Below are positions 12,292-24,399 of a stretch of 64,000 nucleotides of DNA, piece after piece. The position numbers and the translations under genes were made by a program. Source of the stretch: Golubevia sp. BC0850 (Eukaryota > Basidiomycota > Exobasidiomycetes > Golubeviales > Golubeviaceae). Positions within the stretch are counted from its first letter, which is position 1. Every line of letters begins with the position of its first letter. Location: assembly GCA_012976225.1 (NCBI GenBank), contig JAAVVG010000015.1:434001-498000 (forward strand), in the 5' to 3' direction. The notes beneath the pieces were generated by a model. The model had not been told where the DNA came from. It saw only the letters and a program-made list of their open reading frames with translations, and searched no databases.

Positions 12292-13430
12292 TTTGTGAAC
12301 TAGAGAATTGGAAGGATGAGAATGATTCAGATGTTAGATCTCACCAGAGAATGTCTTCTTAATATCACTTTTTCGAAAACTCACGATTGTGTGGTGGTCA
12401 AAAGATGGCGTGAAGGGACTGCAGAAAGAAGACTAGCTGCGGAGGGGCTCCTAAACACTAAACATAGAACGCATCAACAATTCAAAAGTTTGTTCACAAA
12501 GAATCTGGTAATTTACAAAAGAGAACCTAGGATAAATCGACTTCTTTAGAATTCAGATCCGCCTGAGGAAGTCTGAAGAAGTCATCCCTACCTTTCAACT
12601 GAAAGCTCCTGTCCGGTTTTTCCACCATGTATCTTCCCCTAGCCAAATCCTTCGCCGCCCAAAAGTTGCTTCTTTCTTGACTTTCAGAGAATCTGGAATC
12701 ATCGGATCCGAAGTCGATCATAGTGGTTAAGCTTTGTGCGAGTTGCTCTTCTTCTTATGCGCAGAGAGTTTCAAACTACGGCAAGTAAGTCCTCCCCTTA
12801 CATGCATCTCTACTTATTCTGATTTTCACCACTAGCCTCTCCTGCTCTCCGGCTTCCATCGCTGCCTCTATGACTCTATCACACCTACCTGCTCTTCTAG
12901 TAGGCGCCACCCATACCTCGTCTAGCAGCTCTAGCAGCGAACCATTCAGCAGCCTAGTAAGTGTTCTAGAAAAGTCAGAACCGAGTGCAGAGAGCGGAAG
13001 AAGGTTCGAGTTCCATTGAACGTTTCAGTCACTAGTCACTCCAGGTGCATCGATCCCTCGTCGCCATGAGCCGAACCCCTTTTCTTGGGCTACCCGCGCT
13101 CTCGAATATGTGGTTCAAAAAGAGAACAATCTTGGGTTCTCATTCCTTTCTTCTCCTTTTCTCTCTTTGGTGTCTCACCTTTCGCGTCTCACGAAGTGCA
13201 GGTCTTGTTAAATGATTTTTCTGCCTGGTCTCTTTCCTTTGCCTTTGTTCTCAGCTGAAATTGAGCAGATCATGGAGTCATCAACCGATAACATCAAGAC
13301 CCACTGCAGTTCCTGCCTGCCGCCAGAGGTCTTCCCGCAGTCTCTCTACTTCCTTCAACCACCTCAGAGAGCGCTCGTCCCCTCTGTTAATCAACAATGA
13401 AGAGATGTAATTCAATCTGAGAGGGGGCTC
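12292..13430. other. Intergenic region, one weak small ORF
   Basis: This is the upstream flank of RPS21. A minus-strand frame at 12527-12721 encodes 64 residues of mixed composition (starting MIDFGSDDSRF). It resembles nothing I know and is not supported by splicing or conservation evidence. No tRNA or snRNA was recognised. Confidence 0.4.
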
Positions 13431-13432
13431 TT

Positions 13433-14826
13433 CACTGAAGTCTGGTTAAGCGACTCAAAGACCTACGAATCCGTCTTCAAGCAGCTTATCAGATTCACCT
13501 CACTTTCCAACAACGGTCTGGTGGAAGTCTGGTTGACTTTCGATCGCCTGCACCCGGAGCCTGACCTGTTCTACAAAAACTGGGAGACTGAAAGAGCTTT
13601 CTCCATTCTTAAGTTCTAAACCTCTCGAAAGGCAGTCTCTAGAGACTTTACTTAGACGCACCCGTGAACTATTGGAAATTTTGAGAGGATGAATTACAAA
13701 AAGCATGCGAGCAAGTCACTTCAGTCGTGTCAAGTCTTACTCAATTCTCCAGTCTAAAGGAAGTCAAGATGTTAGCTAGCATTCTTATCGTTCTGGAGTC
13801 TAAGTCAAATTCGCGAACCCTACGCATCCATGATGTTTCTTCGGATTATCTTCAAGGGTGCTCTATAGATTACCTTGAACTTATGAAGCAGGTGAAGAGA
13901 TCTACTGGATTTGGAATCAAATTTTTGGAGTATCCACAACCCAGTCGTGAAGTCCTCGAAGAACTGGAGACATCTAGAGAATCGGTAGAAGAATTCTCTC
14001 CAAGAGCAAATACAGCTCAATCTACTCGAGACCACCTGAATCGAGCATTGGGATTTTCAAGACTCAAGAAGCCAAGTCTCGATGCACAAGCAGTAGTTGA
14101 AGTGGGATGGAAATTACGTGTACCTGCAGGAGTTCAAGGTTCGGGGTTGCAAAGTCTGGAGTTGATGTTGGGCAAGGGCACATTGATGCTGGACGAGAAT
14201 CTCTTTAGATGGATTGGCTCAACGATCAAAAGAATTTGCATAATTTATTTTGCCTCCGTTTACACGGAGATTGTTGAGGTTAGGTCTTTGACAGCTTTAC
14301 TCGAATCTACGCAATCCACCCTTCAGACCTTAGACATCAGCGGGGTTGACCTATACCCCTTCTAGGGGAGCCCCTTTCGGAAGTCCAACCCCTTCCTAAT
14401 CCATTATATCTTGAAGCAGACGGAAATACAGAACTCATCAATTTCTTCACTAACAAACTCCAATACTCCTGCCTTAAAACTCTACATTTACGTGTCGAGC
14501 GCGAAGGAAAAGAACCTTTCAACCATGAGAGTTTATTACAACTGGTTAAGTCTCTCAGACTCGCCCTGCACATGCTGACGATTAGGGATAGCTTTGATAA
14601 TGGTTGGACTGAAGAAGCTGAAGAACTCAACCACACTTCAGAGTCGTTCTCTCTTCCGCTGTTGTCCTCGTTGGTTTTGTTTTTACCCCAAAAAGTAACG
14701 AGACTGTATTCTTCACTCCACTATCCGATTCTCGAACGGTTATACGTGCCAACACATGATGGGGACTCCGAATCTCTGTTCTATGCAAATGCTCCAAATT
14801 CACTGAAGAAAAAAACCCATGCCTGA
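13433..14826 (+). pseudogene. Decayed F-box/LRR-like locus, copy 1
   Basis: Several consecutive open segments on the plus strand read like one leucine-rich protein broken into pieces: about 13437-13618, then a short piece to 13692 in another frame, 13727-14365 (212 residues, opening with a non-ATG codon), and a further segment in a shifted frame from about 14363 to 14826. The shift near 14355-14365 is small: the C-run before TAG needs one base more or less for the leucine-rich reading to continue as LGEPLSEVQPLPNPLYLEAD. A segment with RWIGSTIKRICIIYFASV resembles WIGKELTTIHISDLSE in the locus at 30 kb, so the two look like paralogs. No F-box is left at the 5' end. Unrecognised introns could explain some breaks, but I judge it a pseudogene. 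Confidence 0.5.
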
Positions 14827-15055
14827 TGCCGCTTTACAGGAGATCGAAAAAGGTTAGAAGAAGACCGACCAAAGTTGTATCCGAAAGCCGGTTAGTCTGT
14901 TGATGAACCCTTTGTACAAACACTGTGTCAACTTTGAACATACTTTGAATTGAAGTTGACGATAGAATTTGAAACGAATTGAAAGAGATACTGGTACACG
15001 ATGAGACGGAAGCGATGCTACACAAATGATGCAAGAAAGTCACTGAAAACTCGAC

Positions 15056-15607
15056 TCAGATTGAACCTTGCCAAGAAGTCCCAGTTATTGGTGGGGGAGG
15101 AGGTAATTGAGAATCCTGATTAACCAAACTAGAAGGAGGAGGTAAGACCGAAGTAGAAGTGTTCGTGGAGTTAGAGTCCAAGGCAGCTAAATGGTCAACC
15201 AAATCATCCATAACGTCTCTTTGTTCTTTAACCATTCCTTGAACTTTTTCTTCCTTCGCTTCGTTCTCTGTTCCTTTGGCTTTAACGTCTGGTTTTAAAA
15301 CGCCTCTATCCTCCTCGAATCCGGGAGCTAACCTCCTAACCTCTTCCTTCCTTATACTCTCCTTTTCTGCCTTGCGGAAAGCTAGATATTCAGTATGCTT
15401 TGAGTGCAATGAAGAAAGAGTCTTTGAATTTGGTGAATAATCTGATAGGACGTAGGATTCGAGAGAGAATGGATAGACGAAATAGGCGGTGATGTCTGGT
15501 GGTAGTGGATGAAGATCTTGAGGGAATGTGATTGAGGCGAGTAATCTTAGTGAAGGAGATTTTATTAGAGGGACCGTTGATGTTAAGGAATAGAGAGATG
15601 ACGACAT
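15056..15607 (-). CDS. Conserved-looking orphan of 183 residues
   Basis: One frame runs from the ATG at 15607 (MSSSLYSLTSTVPLIKSP) to a stop at 15056. The N-terminal half contains SITFPQDLHPLPPDITAYFV and YPFSLESYVLSDYSP, which look like a folded domain. The middle has a Lys/Glu-rich, probably helical, section (residues about 85-140), and the C-terminus is Ser/Pro-rich with a run of five prolines. The frame stays open upstream to 15826, but the extra part is interrupted by a low-complexity Ser/Leu stretch and a CT tract, so I chose the internal ATG. I do not recognise the family. No signal peptide or membrane span is evident. Confidence 0.55.
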   Translation of the reverse strand: MSSSLYSLTSTVPLIKSPSLRLLASITFPQDLHPLPPDITAYFVYPFSLESYVLSDYSPNSKTLSSLHSKHTEYLAFRKAEKESIRKEEVRRLAPGFEEDRGVLKPDVKAKGTENEAKEEKVQGMVKEQRDVMDDLVDHLAALDSNSTNTSTSVLPPPSSLVNQDSQLPPPPPITGTSWQGSI

Positions 15608-17230
15608 TTTGGTGGGACGGCTGAGTGAATGGAGAGAGAGAGAGAGGGAGAGCTCAGATTGTGACGCTCCAAGTTGCTTTGAAGAACCAACGTGATGCAA
15701 TATATTTTTGATTGCAATCTTCAATAAATCAGACCTTAACTCAGAGGAGTGCACGGCCATGAAGAGTTCGACGAGGATAACCCTCATCTCCACAACCGCC
15801 TCTATCTTCCTGTTCTGCTGCTTCACCTTCTCTGACTCGATGATCCTGGCCTCTGAAGCATGGATTCTGAATCAATTAATCGACTGAACCAGACACTGGA
15901 GTCGTTCGATGCACTCAATCCTCTCAGGAGAAATCTGAAGGCACCTCAGATTCACTTCACTTCACTTGACTGCACTTTGCTTGTCCTTCCCCTCCTCCCT
16001 CCTTGAACGCAGCCAATCCTTTACTCACTTGGCTTTACTCTCTGTGCACAGCACCCCCTTCTCCTATTGAAACGTCCGACTTGTGTGTTGATTTGAGGTG
16101 ATGGTTCTGCGAAGGACACGAGAGAGAGGGAAAGGTGTTGGGATCTGTGGATTTGTGAACTCCCGAGTTCGCAGAATTGTCTCTCATTTATTTCCTCGTA
16201 TATCTTCGCTGTTTTTGTCCTCTTCATTCCTCCCCCTTTTGTCCCTTTTCTACCCCGTCTGTATCAGCAGTATCTCTACTATTTCCCTCTTTATGTCGTC
16301 TCTATCTTATCCCCAATATCTAAGATATCTCCTTCTACACTCATTATCTGTATCCTCCCCTTGTCTCGAGTAGACGCCACGTTCCCTAGCTGTACGCACA
16401 CGCCAGAAGGCATTCCACCTTCTTGTAACTTAACCAACTCAACTATCAGAATATTATCATCGCTTACCTGGACTATCGCTCTTTTTCACCTTCGTGAACG
16501 GGTTAAACCAAGGACATCTATACCGGCCAGTGAGCTTTAACAAACGGGAAAGTTGAGCAATCAGGATCAACATAGAAGCAAGTTATTTGACACCTCCCGG
16601 GTCCTACGAGGCATAACATCGTATCATGGAAGTAGTGGAAGGAGGTAGCGGAGGCGAAGGGTCGACTCATTTCTCAGTTTCCAACAAAAGGCTCTCGAAC
16701 ATCACCACTTCGTCAACCGAAAGAATGAACTAGAAATCTATTGTAATTAACTTTGAACATGAATGAAGGCGAAAAGGGAAAGTGAAAGGGTAAGAGCTTT
16801 TGCATTTCTACTCATACAGAAGGGGTTTAGAGGAAACGAGATTGAGACAGGTAAAATAGGAGACTTGCAGGGGGACGGAAGCGTTGAGAGACAGCTGAGG
16901 CAAAAAGAACAAAGCAAAAGGAAAAGGAAAAGGGAAGGGAAGAAGAGAACAGTCATGTGGAATTGGAAGTGGTGAAGTCTATGTCAAGGGAGGGAAAGAG
17001 AGAGAGTGAAAGCTGCACTCTGAGTTGGTCTTGAAGAGCATTTACTGCTAAATGGAAACAGATTCGAGTTAAGGATTCGATGTGAAACCTTGAAGAGTTG
17101 ATAAATATCTAGCCATGACGGGGGGGGGGGAGAGGAGAGAGTTGATATTGAGAGGAGGTATAATCCAGTTGCATAAATATTCTATTGATTCTTATTAACT
17201 TTTATTCATTTCTTCTGGATGTGTTTCTAT
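15608..17230. other. Intergenic region with poly-G tract, no gene seen
   Basis: A region of about 1.6 kb holds short pyrimidine-rich open frames (16098-16373, 16747-16956) whose translations are Ser/Leu/Phe low complexity. A G homopolymer of about 11 sits at 17120-17130. Nothing here supports a gene. Confidence 0.5.
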
Positions 17231-20200
17231 TTACTTGCGTTGTCTCTTGAGTTCAGTTTGACTGGAAGAGGGCATAGGAAATGATTGAGGAGAGCTTCCA
17301 CCCATGAAGCCACCGAAAGAAGGCTCTTCTCTGAAGAAGGAATCTCCATCTCCTAGTTGCGAAGGAATAGTAGGAGTAGGAGCTGAAGACTCTACCGAGT
17401 TCATAATTGGACCACTAGATCTACTAGAGGTAGAAGTCCTGGCTTTAGGTCCATCTTTTGGAGCGGTCGTGCGATTCCTTTTCTTGATGACGTCAGTCTT
17501 TAGAGAAAGAGGTCTGACTTTTCCATGAAGCTTGTAGAAGAGACCGCAAGCGTTACCTGATAGCGAGAGAGGAAGAAGGAGGTGAAGTTAGAGTGAGTCA
17601 ACAAGGACAGAGTCTCGATTTCGATTGGCAAGCTCGAGAACTCACAAAGGGGACGCATCTCAGCATCTCTTCTCCAGAGAGGAGTTTTGGAGGTCTTACA
17701 ATTGCTACAAGTCGTAGGAGCCTCAGGCTCTTCGGTAGCGCCATCGACCTTTCCTGGAGAGCTCGAAGTCAACGAACCACTAGGTTCTCCAGATTCCAGA
17801 GTGTTCTTCCTTGAGCTAGAAGGAGTGTTGGTCTTGGAAGTAGAAGCAGAACTGGCGGTCACGGGATCCGGAGCTCTTGAAGCCTTCTTGGAGGGAGCTT
17901 TGGGTTGTGGACCTGAAGATCTTCCATATCTAGCAGCGGTGTAGGTTGGATTCTGACTCGGGCCATGAGGTATCACAAACTCATCCTCTGCAGACTGTCT
18001 TCTAGTGATTGGAGCAGATGCTGAATGATGAAGGACTGGTTGAGGTTGAGAGTGAAGTTGAGGATGAGGTTGAGACTGATGCAATTGCTGAGGCTGCCAA
18101 GTTTCCATGGTCAAAGGAGATGGCTGATAGTTTCCTTGATGATTGGTCATCGCAGAAGCAGGTGGAGGGGTAACAGCTGGAGAGGAGGTTGAAGGAGAAT
18201 AAGTCCAAGAGCTCTCATCAGAATTGAGAGGTAGCTCATCGCCTCTTCTATTAGGACTCATTCCAGCTGGTCCACCAGATCCCATACTTCCAAAGACGTG
18301 ATTCGGATTGACGTGAGTAAAGGAGTGTTGCTGATTCTGCATCGAGGCGTCGGAGTTGTAGAACATGTTCATGATAGCGTCCAAATCAGTAGCTCCGCTC
18401 GAGTTGACTCCGTTGATGTTCACTTCGTTCGAAGGAACTCCAGTAGATCCGAGGTTTGAGGGAGAGTTGACAGCTCCAGTTCCAGCTGCGCTGGGACTTC
18501 CATCAGAGACTCCTTGAGAAGAGAGCTCATCGAAGAGATCTTGAGCGATTGAAGATGCTGGCTGACCATTCTGAACGGCAGAGCTTTGACCAGGGACAGA
18601 GAAGCTGAATGAAGAAGGTCCAAATTGAGGAGTTGAGGTGAGGAAAGAAGGGATGTTTCTTGACAGACCAACAGCCAATCTCTCTTCTGCCGAGACTGGA
18701 ATTCTCATTTGAGGTCTGGCGGGAGAGGGATCTTCCCTGAAAGGTCGCTTCCTGCCGGAGACAGAGTTGGTAGATGGCTGAATTGATTGAACACTGTTCG
18801 ACTGATCGTCGAACCTGACTACAGGTTTGGAAGATCCAGCAGCGTTGTTCTTGTTCGCAGGTCCTCTGGATCGACTCCTCTCGACACTGTGATCGAAGGA
18901 AGTCTTTCTGACCAACCTGGGTAGGAAACCATACTCTGGATGTTGATTTCCAGAATGTCCAGCGTAGTCTCCGATTCCAGCCACAGATCCCAAGTTAGAG
19001 ATTGGAGCTCCGTAGTACTGAGCTGCTCCCATTTCCCAACGAGCATTGGTGTTCCTACCTCCGAAGAAGAAAGGAACGCTACCTGCATTACGTTGGTTGT
19101 CTGGATTTCCGAAGAGATCGGCGTGGGCTGCTTCCTTGAAAGCTTTCTGCATCTGCTTGGCTTTACGTTCCTTAGAGACAGTCGAAGCCCCACTAGTAGT
19201 TGCACTTCTGACTCTCGTAGAGGCTCCCATATCCGTATCGTCTCCGAAAGTAGTGGGCAGGGATTCCATACCAAGAGCTGGTGAGATCGCCTCGGAGATT
19301 ACGGCTTCACTTCTGACGAAGTCTCCAATGTTGAACTCTGTTGGGTCTCGGCCGATATCGTCGTCGTCATCATCAATCGCTTGAAGACGCTGAGAGCCTG
19401 CTGGTCTTGAGCGCGAGCGATTTCCACTCCTCCAATCCATCGCCGAGACAGAACGAGAACGAGACCTGGAGCTCGATTTGGCACGCCAGTCCATGACCTC
19501 TTCAGCCGAATTGGCTACGCTGGCACTGAGGAAATGAGAGAAATGAGAAACAGAACCACCTCTTCAGCACCTGAACTAAAGGTCGTAAAGAGGGAAGAGA
19601 GTCTCCAGTCCACAAATACTCACGCATTACTATCAGGAGTCCTAGAACTTCTACCTCTTCTACCTCTCTCCTCCTCCTCTCTCGCAGCAACTTCATCAGA
19701 AAATCTAGCCTTTCCTTTAAATCCAGCAGAGGCAACAGGAGAGGTTTTATTAGATCCAGCGTCTACAAGGGTAGTAAGACTATGAAGCTGACCTTTGAGA
19801 GTACTAGCTTTGATGTCTTCTCTATCACTTGCATTCGGATTGGATACACTAGCTCCTGCACTACTACGCCTTGAGTTTGAGCTAGATTGAACACCTGAAT
19901 TAGGACCAGAAGGAGAGAGTCCTTCTCCATCTGAAATTGCAGTTTCTCCAATCGAATCCCCAGCGGCAGCAGCTTCGAGTTTCTCTTGCTCTTTCTTCTT
20001 CCGAAGAGTCATAGCCATCATACGCCAGGTGAGGTTCTGAAATGGGTCGGGCGGGAAAGGAAGTGGACATGAAGGGTCAGCTTACTTTCGTCTCAAACAC
20101 GTAACTTAAGAGAAATCGAAGCGAAACCGAGATTCGATTCTACTTATCCCTTCTGACAAAACTCACCTCCATTCTATGACCATTAGGCAAAGCATTCTTC

Positions 20201-22742
20201 TGTTTGCTATACATCTTCCAAACCTGTTTGGCCAAAGGATCTCTCTTTTGCATTTCTTCAGCATCCATTTCACCAGAGTTTTCATCAAAAGCGTCTTCAC
20301 CATCACTAATATTTCCAACCGAACCAGGTCTATTAGGAGAAAGACCTAGACCAAGAGAAAGAGACATAGTAGTTGAAAGGTCATTCCCAATCGATTGATT
20401 CGTACCAATTCTCGAACGAGCTTTAGAGTGAGCAGTAGCAGTAGCTGAAGCTGAAGGATTAGAATCTTCAACTGCCGAAACCGAAGGGTCACTTAAGATC
20501 GAGCTAACGTTGAGATTAGTAGAAGGATCAAAACTTGAATTGAAAGCTTGACTTTGACCTTGATTTGAGAAAGAAGATGAAGTTGAAGCTTGAGATTGAA
20601 AAGAAGGATATTGATTTCCATTGGAGGCTCCATTTTGAGGATTTGGATAACCTCCAGGCCATTGACCATTAATCGGCGATTGAGGGTAACTTGGCGTTTG
20701 AAAGAAAGGTCCGCCCGGAGTAGTAGGAGACATCATGCCACTATCAACTGGAGGGGCTCTGTAACCCATCATTTGAGCTTGTTGAGCTTGCTGTTGAATT
20801 TGTTGTTGATGTTGTTGAAGACTTGAACTTTGGAAATATTGCTGTTGTTGGTATTGAGGTTGAGAGTATTGAGTAGCTTGTTGTTGAGTTTGAGAAGGCT
20901 GACCTTGAAGTTGCATTTGAGAATTCAAAGAAGGGGTTTGATTCCAAGGTGAACCTTGAGGATAGGAAGTTGAAGTTTGATTGGGTAAATTTCCAATCAT
21001 TGATCCAGCTGAACCTACGACTTGTCCTCCTCTTTGATGAAATGATCCTGTCCTACTTCTAGATCCTGATCCTGAAGGAGCTCCCATCGAAACCATTCCA
21101 GAACCATCGTCTCCTAATGAACTCTGACTTGGATTTGTATAAACACCAGTTTGAGAATGAGAGAATCTCATGTCGATGGTTGGAGAATGAGGTCTACTTC
21201 CACTACCAGAGATAGAAGGAGCTCTTGAATGAGGTCTTGAATTAGGATGAACTGAACTTGGAGGCATCATTTGAGGTTGAGCTGCAGGAAAAGATCCACT
21301 TGCTTCGTGAGATGCGAACCTTGAGTGACTTCCTTCGCCAGAATTGTAAACTCCATACTCTTGAGAGTTAGGGATCGCTCCTCTATAACCAACAGGATGA
21401 TGTTGTAGTGGAATAGAAGAAGAACCATAACCAGAATTGACAGATGGATTTGAACCATGATGACTTCCTCCTTGTTGATAAAGACTTGGATTTGATCCAG
21501 ATGTAGGGAAACTAGGAGGAACTTGTTGATTTCCAACATCCCAAGCACCATGCTGACTTCCTCTCTTCATAGTTTGAGTCAAAAGTGATGAATTCTTTCC
21601 TATGCTTCCTCCACCATTAGTGTTTCCATGACCATTACTTGAATCCTTCTCATTCGAAGATAAAGAAGTGTTACTTCCTGCGCCAGTACCACTTTGAACT
21701 GAAGCTAAACTATTCCAATCAATTCCATTACTTGAATTCCCATGTCCACCGAAAACACCATGATTCATACCTGAAGAACTTGGAGGTCTACTATTGTTCG
21801 GACTTGCGTTTGAGGAAGAAGTGAAAGATTGAGGGTAGGACTGATGATTGGATGTTCCTCCCATTGCCATAGCCATCTGATTTCCCCATTGTCCAGATTG
21901 AATTCCTACATAGCTTATACCATCATTGTTACCATTGGCTATCCTTGTTGAAGCGATAGGAGTTGAATTTGAAGAACTTTCACCTTCTCCTCCACCACCA
22001 TCTACTGTGAAAGGACCTCTTGCAGAATCATTTCTACTCAATTTTCCTAATCCTACATTCCTTGAATTGGTTGAAGGTTTCTTACTGGTAGAAGCTGGGT
22101 TCTTCTGAGAAGGCATTTCAGAAGGATTGAGTTCTGAAGGATTGGAATCGGCTGGGTGGTCTTCAAGTTGATGGTGATGATGATGAAAAGAGTCAAATGA
22201 ATGAATAGGGTTTATAAAATGAGATTTACTGGGAGTTTCAAGTTGGAAATCTTGATTATAAATTGGAGGAGAGAGATCGACTGATTGAGAATGAGTGGAT
22301 GCTGCGATAGGTGGTGAAGGTGAAGGTGAAAGGGAAAGGGAAAGAGTCAAGCCCGAGGAGCTGCTCAGCAAAGTGCCGGGTGAATTTGAAAACTGATTAT
22401 GAGATTTGAAGATTGGGAATTCTGTTTGAAGCGATGAAGATTGCTGGTTTGACGGATAGGAGAGGCAATTCTGAAATTGGTGATAAGCTGGGCTGTTGGA
22501 AGATGAAGATGAAGCTTGCTTTGGCGAATTAAGATTGGATTGAGGAGGAGTAGCAAGTTCAATTTCAGTGGAAACGTTTATTGAATCTTCTTGAGGATGA
22601 ATAGGTTGAGGAGGAAGGGAAGGAGAGAGGATGGTCAAAGAGGTGGTCGGAAGGAAGAGAAGGGTAAAAGAAAATTGCAAGACGCTGAAAACATACCGGT
22701 ATTGTTTGTCTCTTCTTTTGAATCGTCTTGGATCCTATCCAT
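17231..22742 (-). CDS. AreA/Nit2-type GATA nitrogen regulator
   Basis: Five exons (22742-22697, 22589-20167, 20036-19624, 19525-17646, 17556-17231) close in frame to 1695 residues. Near residues 805-840, spanning the exon 2/3 junction, is the nitrogen-regulator motif VWKMYSKQKNALPNGHRME followed by NLTWRMMAMTLRKKKEQE, the conserved N-terminal region (DUF1752) of AreA, Nit2 and Gln3 proteins. The single zinc finger is at 1567-1591 (CSNC, 17 residues, CNAC), also split by an intron, and is followed by the basic arm VRPLSLKTDVIKKRNR, nearly identical to AreA. Such factors bind GATA sites and activate genes for secondary nitrogen sources. The remainder is Ser/Asn/Gln-rich and disordered, including His and Gln runs in exon 2. 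It is longer than ascomycete AreA. The start in the 46-nt first exon was chosen because it splices in phase to the acceptor at 22590. The terminal AreA motif that binds Nmr was not seen. Confidence 0.93.
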
Positions 22743-23528
22743 GCTGTTGCTTACTATTGAATTCTTCAATTCTTCAACTAGATTCAAGGATCTTGTTTAC
22801 CGTCAAATGGTCAGGGAAAGGGAAAGGAAGATCTCGCAGTCCGCAGTGGACACCTCTCTCTCTCTTTTCAGCCGAACTTCTCCTAGTTGGCCAGAATTTT
22901 CACTGCCTGGAATCTCAATTCGACCTCAAAATCTCAAACCGAGCCCTCACAACGAAGCAGCCGCGGCGAGTCTGAAATTTTAGGGAGAGATGACGGTCTT
23001 AACATGGGGTTAACGAAAAAGATTTTCCACCCTCAATCAACCTCGAAAGTCGGTGGACTCTCAAGTTCTCATTCGTTCATTGTTGTTTTGAGGACCAACT
23101 GTTATTCAGTAGAGAAGGTAAAACACATAATCGAGGCAAATAAATGACCAGAAAAAGAAGTCTGAAGAGAGTATAACAAGAAGCAAAAAGGGGGTACGAG
23201 TCAGGCCGGGTATTTTCATTTGATTTGAGTTATTTTCTCTTCAAATCCCAAAAGGAAAGAGGATAGAATGAAGAACTTGAGAAAGATTTCATTCATTGAA
23301 GAATTCAATTGGATCCGATTCCTCGAGGATAGCTCTATAAGAATGAGCTTTTCCATCTTGATCTTTGTTTCCTTCTTCCTGAAGAATGGGAGAGAGAGAA
23401 AGAGATCGACGCATTAGTAGAACATGGAGACCTGATCAAATCAGATTGATTGATCAAATCAATCATGACGCATGACGGCAGGTAGGAAGAGGAAGTAGAG
23501 GGAAGAGAGGGAAACCGAAGGTCCTAAC
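22743..23528. other. Upstream region of the GATA factor with inverted repeat
   Basis: This stretch is non-coding in my reading. A perfect inverted repeat with 8-nt arms (GATTGATT and AATCAATC) and a 5-nt centre lies at 23444-23464. GGATAG and related GATA-core words occur nearby, but I could not show a cluster of canonical sites. Confidence 0.4.
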
Positions 23529-24239
23529 TCATCTCTGTGCCGTTAATTAGTGAAGCCGCGGGTGATTTGACTCACAGTGTAAAGAGAATGGAAAATAACA
23601 TCTTTGGTACTTCTTTGCTCATCAGGTGGATCGTGAACTCGGACTGGTGAGGACGAAGCAGGTATAAGACGAAGGATGGAAACATCAGCACAAGTCATCA
23701 GCTCAACACCACAAGAACATGACCTACCATGCATGAATCCTCCTGGAATTGAAGGAAGGCGAATCTTTCCGAAGATCTGAAGGAAGAAGAAGACTCAAGG
23801 GTTAGCTAGACAGAACGAAAGATCGGAGGACAAGGAAGACCTTTTTGCAACTGCCATCTTTCCTCTGCATATAAGTCTTTTGATGAATCCTGTAGTTCAC
23901 TTTTCATTAAACGTACCATAGTTCCATAAGTAGTAACACCGGCTCTAATCAACACCAAATCCTTCTTGATGTCAAAGTTCACAAGCTCATCATCTTTGAT
24001 TCCTTTGGCTTTGGACCACATTCTTGGTTCATGAGAATCCCAGTGTTTACGTGAATCGATGATGGCCTTTTTGATGGTGTCAGAGACTTGCTCGAAGGCC
24101 TGTATAGAGGAAAGGCGGGAGTTGTGAATAGGAATCGAAGGGGGAGAACGAAGGCAACGAAGGTCGGGAGACTCACCTCGATGGATCTTGGAGAAGGAGC
24201 CTTGGCTGGGGATAGAGTTACTTGTTCAGCGTCTGCCAT
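23529..24239 (-). CDS. Orphan small protein, divergent from the phosphate carrier
   Basis: Exon 1 (24239-24177) encodes MADAEQVTLSPAKAPSPRSIE and splices at GTGAGT to exon 2 from 24099 (AFEQVSDTIKKAIIDSRKHW). Exon 2 then continues through MWSKAKGIKDDELVNFDIKK and RAGVTTYGTMVRLMKSEL. The 3' part is uncertain. A donor near 23818 and an acceptor before GGFMHGRSCSCG would bring in a Cys-containing exon ending at the donor near 23573, with a last two-codon exon (23534-23529). Other choices stop at 23806. The product would be about 160-170 residues, mostly helical, with no signal peptide or membrane helix. I do not recognise the family. Only 160 nt separate its ATG from that of the phosphate carrier, so the two probably share a promoter. 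Confidence 0.5.
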
Positions 24240-24399
24240 GATTAATAAACAATAATATTGGTGTTCTAAAGGAAAGGAATTTGTAGTGACGCCAACAGTA
24301 TTAGTGTGGGTTCCCTTGCAACTCCGAATAAGAGTTCAAAATTTTGAGCTTCTTCTTCTCTCCTCTCCAGTCTCCCTTCCCTCACAAACTTCCTTCACG
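24240..24399. promoter_or_regulatory. Bidirectional spacer, orphan and phosphate carrier
   Basis: 160 nt lie between divergent start codons (24239 minus, 24400 plus). The phosphate-carrier side has a pyrimidine-rich leader just before the ATG. No clear TATA box was found. Confidence 0.4.

Noticed and set aside
12990-13020. GGTTCGAGTTCC, similar to a tRNA B box
   Set aside because: No A box at the right distance and no acceptor-stem pairing.
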